In this document: positions 62,907 through 64,000 of the stretch, piece by piece
How positions within the stretch are numbered: the stretch's first letter is position 1
Layout of the letters: every line of letters begins with the position of its first letter
DNA from: Oceanobacillus sojae
GTDB lineage: Bacteria > Bacillota > Bacilli > Bacillales > Amphibacillaceae
NCBI RefSeq assembly: GCF_900162665.1
Contig: NZ_LT727812.1
Coordinates: 447,844-511,843, forward strand
DNA length: 64,000 nt
Reading direction: 5' to 3'
Translations under genes and position numbers: made by a program
The notes under the pieces: model-generated
What the model saw: only the letters and a program-made list of their open reading frames with translations
Database searches by the model: none
What the model was told of the DNA's origin: nothing

Positions 62907-62936
62907 TTGACAATTCCAGTAAATTAATTGTATAGT
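62907..62936 (+). promoter_or_regulatory. Promoter of the T-box leader
   Basis: TTGACA (62907-62912) and TATAGT (62931-62936) lie 18 bp apart, just upstream of the T-box RNA. Confidence 0.6.
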
Positions 62937-62959
62937 CATTATTAACAATTATATCGTTT

Positions 62960-63167
62960 TGACAGTAAAAGTCCGAAGTAGAACATTATATGACCATTTT
63001 CAGAGACAAGGCGGGTGGTGAAAGCCTTGGTGTATAATGGATTGAATTACAGGCTTTGCATTCATACTTGTCATTGCAATCGAGTGGATGTGCTTATTTT
63101 GTGCATCAATCAGGGTGGTAACGCGGAGATATACTTCGTCCCTATTACAGGGAGCGGAGTTTTTTTA
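62960..63167 (+). promoter_or_regulatory. Orphan T-box riboswitch, tyrosine-type specifier
   Basis: The conserved T-box AGGGTGGTAACGCGG is at 63112-63126. A terminator hairpin (ACTTCGTCCCT with AGGGAGCGGAGT, then seven T) follows at 63133-63167. Stem I can be drawn: AAAGTC (62968) pairs with GGCTTT (63052), and CCATT with AATGG closes the upper part. The specifier loop reads GAAT-TAC-A, with TAC (63048-63050) in the codon position, meaning tyrosine. No tyrS or other gene follows. A GC-rich repeat comes next. Confidence 0.75.
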
Positions 63168-63215
63168 TTGTCTAGGAAATTATAGAATTATTGCCTTGTG
63201 GATAACTATTTATAG

Positions 63216-63376
63216 AAAAACAGCCGCATCCAGCTCCGAGCGCCAAAAACTAGGAGATTTCACGTCGCGCCCTACGATAAGTCAACATCGGTTCGTTACC
63301 TCACCGTGTTTCCTTTATCTCAGTTGCGCCGCTCCAATCTCTACGTTTTTAAGCAGGCGCTCTGCGCTTTTGTTCT
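63216..63376. repeat. GC-rich interspersed repeat, type C
   Basis: A block markedly richer in GC than its flanks runs from CCGCATCCAGCTCCGAGCGC to AGGCGCTCTGCGCTTTTGTT. It contains no credible gene. Its style resembles multicopy intergenic repeats of Bacillaceae, from memory. It sits directly downstream of the T-box terminator, where its target gene would be expected. Confidence 0.55.
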
Positions 63377-63386
63377 TCTGAATAAA

Positions 63387-63464
63387 CTATTCTTTATCCA
63401 TAACACAAAAACCAATATTTAATACAAGAATCCCAAAACAAACCACACCAAAAAGCATTTCCAT
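63387..63464 (-). CDS. Possible 25-residue hydrophobic peptide
   Basis: On the minus strand an ATG at 63464 is nine bases past GGGAG. It opens a 25-codon frame with a hydrophobic core (MLFGVVCFGILVLNIGFCVM). It may be a small membrane peptide or toxin, or chance. No antisense RNA or antitoxin was identified. Confidence 0.25.
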   Translation of the reverse strand: MEMLFGVVCFGILVLNIGFCVMDKE

Positions 63465-63692
63465 CCCCAAGCACTCCCTTCACATATGTACATACTATTA
63501 TTTAATATACCTATTCTAATACCATCTTATCAATATCCTGACATAAAATAAAGAAAAAAATGTGATTGCATGTTTTTCTGCACTGCAATTACCTGAACGA
63601 TAGCATTCGGTTCCGAGAAAAACTGGGTAAACGTCTATACACATTTTATCTATCTGCATACAGTAATACTGTAAGTTCAGGAGGTGAAAAGC

Positions 63693-63821
63693 ATGGGCTA
63701 TGGATATGGTGGTGGCTACGGTTATGGTGGCGGCTATGGCGGCGGCTACGCTGGCGGCTTTGCGTTGATTGTTGTTCTTTTCATTTTACTAATCATCGTA
63801 GGAGCTGCATTTTACTGCTAA
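63693..63821 (+). CDS. YjcZ-like Gly/Tyr-rich spore peptide
   Basis: This 42-residue peptide has a Gly-Tyr repeat (GYGYGGGYGYGGGYGGGYAG) followed by a hydrophobic C-terminal segment (FALIVVLFILLIIVGAAFYC). It matches the YjcZ family of small sporulation proteins. The ATG at 63693 has AGGAGGTG upstream. A terminator follows. Confidence 0.88.
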   Translation: MGYGYGGGYGYGGGYGGGYAGGFALIVVLFILLIIVGAAFYC

Positions 63822-63823
63822 TC

Positions 63824-63863
63824 AAAAAATGGCTTGTGCTGAAGGCACAGGCCATTTTATTTT
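63824..63863. terminator. Bidirectional terminator after the YjcZ-like gene
   Basis: AAAAATGGCTTGTGC and GGCACAGGCCATTTT arms pair with small mismatches, between convergent genes. Confidence 0.75.
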
Positions 63864-63899
63864 ACATGATCAACATTTTCCCCTTTTTCAATGGCTGCT

Positions 63900-64000
63900 T
63901 TAACCAATAATAATTCTTTCCTTCGGATAATTAAATTTTGCAGGATCCTTTTTACGTTTAAATATCATTAGAAAGGTAAGTATACCAACCCGGCCAATAA
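63900..64000 (-). CDS. ktrB: Ktr/Trk-type potassium uptake channel subunit, C-terminal end
   Basis: The last 33 codons of a gene entering from the right edge read IGRVGILTFLMIFKRKKDP and end YPKERIIIG. The Gly-Arg-Val-Gly motif near the end and the YPxxxIxIG tail are typical of KtrB/KtrD-type channel subunits of potassium uptake systems. Whether it is KtrB or KtrD cannot be decided from this fragment. Confidence 0.75.
   Translation of the reverse strand, partial: IGRVGILTFLMIFKRKKDPAKFNYPKERIIIG

Noticed and set aside
63088..63381. 97-codon frame downstream of the orphan T-box
   Set aside because: It starts inside the T-box RNA, has no ribosome site and runs through the GC-rich repeat. It does not look like a protein.
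1..64000. CRISPR arrays, tRNA or rRNA genes, prophage
   Set aside because: No regularly spaced repeats, no cloverleaf-like sequences and no phage gene cluster were recognised.

Overview
The window comes from a low-GC, spore-forming, competence-capable member of the Bacillaceae. An Oceanobacillus- or Virgibacillus-like organism fits best. The evidence is the Bacillus-type order of genes (addBA, signal peptidase, yhjE, comK, lplJ, yhfI, yhfH; pbpF, hemEHY, hmoB; yhaA, ecsAB, hit, trpP, yhaH, prsA; yhaLMNO; yhaQP), strong Shine-Dalgarno sites with GTG/TTG starts, spore genes (an alpha/beta SASP, YhaL, a YjcZ-like peptide) and small interspersed repeats of the kind common in this family. No tRNA, rRNA, CRISPR or complete insertion sequence was seen.

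Layout. 1-9.4 kb: start of a DUF418 membrane protein, the AddAB recombination nuclease, a decayed MerR-type regulator, signal peptidase I and a TVP38 protein. 9.7-14.6 kb: ComK, lipoate ligase, a metallo-hydrolase, YhfH and oligoendopeptidase F. 14.6-22.3 kb: GNAT acetyltransferase, the hemEHY haem operon, a class A PBP and the haem monooxygenase HmoB. 22.3-25.5 kb: the LiaFSR cell-envelope stress module with a PAP2 phosphatase. 25.7-32.5 kb: YhaA, EcsAB, HIT, TrpP (with a clear TRAP-binding repeat array), YhaH and PrsA. 32.7-36.8 kb: an accessory acid-sugar island with a LacI-type regulator, an HPr-like protein lacking the catalytic histidine, a DUF1537 kinase and PdxA2. 37-43.8 kb: thioredoxin-like protein, YhaLMNO and CsoR. 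44.1-47.8 kb: an ECF sigma locus and the convergent YhaQP ABC exporter. 48-51.2 kb: YhzD, YheA, a PucR-type regulator, MsmX and SASP. 51.4-57 kb: a four-gene amino-acid/2-oxo-acid catabolic operon. 57.4-64 kb: fumarase, a Zn-phospholipase-C-like protein, an MFS permease, an IDEAL protein, a CDF transporter, an orphan tyrosine T-box, a YjcZ-like peptide and the end of a Ktr/Trk potassium channel subunit.

Most notable signals. (1) The ECF sigma gene is broken by a roughly 160-bp TA-flanked inverted-repeat element (a related copy lies downstream of the PBP gene) and by a second in-frame stop. The promoter of its operon and the promoter of the neighbouring ABC exporter are nearly identical over 33 bp, so a one-locus ECF regulon appears to have lost its sigma factor. 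(2) A LacI-family regulator is followed by a Crh/HPr-like protein that keeps the regulatory serine but not the catalytic histidine. Matching operators flank the promoter of the pdxA2 acid-sugar genes, which suggests a dedicated local version of the CcpA-Crh scheme. (3) A complete tyrosine-type T-box riboswitch with promoter and terminator controls no visible gene. (4) The 51-57 kb operon could convert an N-acyl amino acid stepwise to a carboxylic acid through a pathway not recognised here. All functions are read from sequence motifs and family knowledge. Nothing was tested by search.
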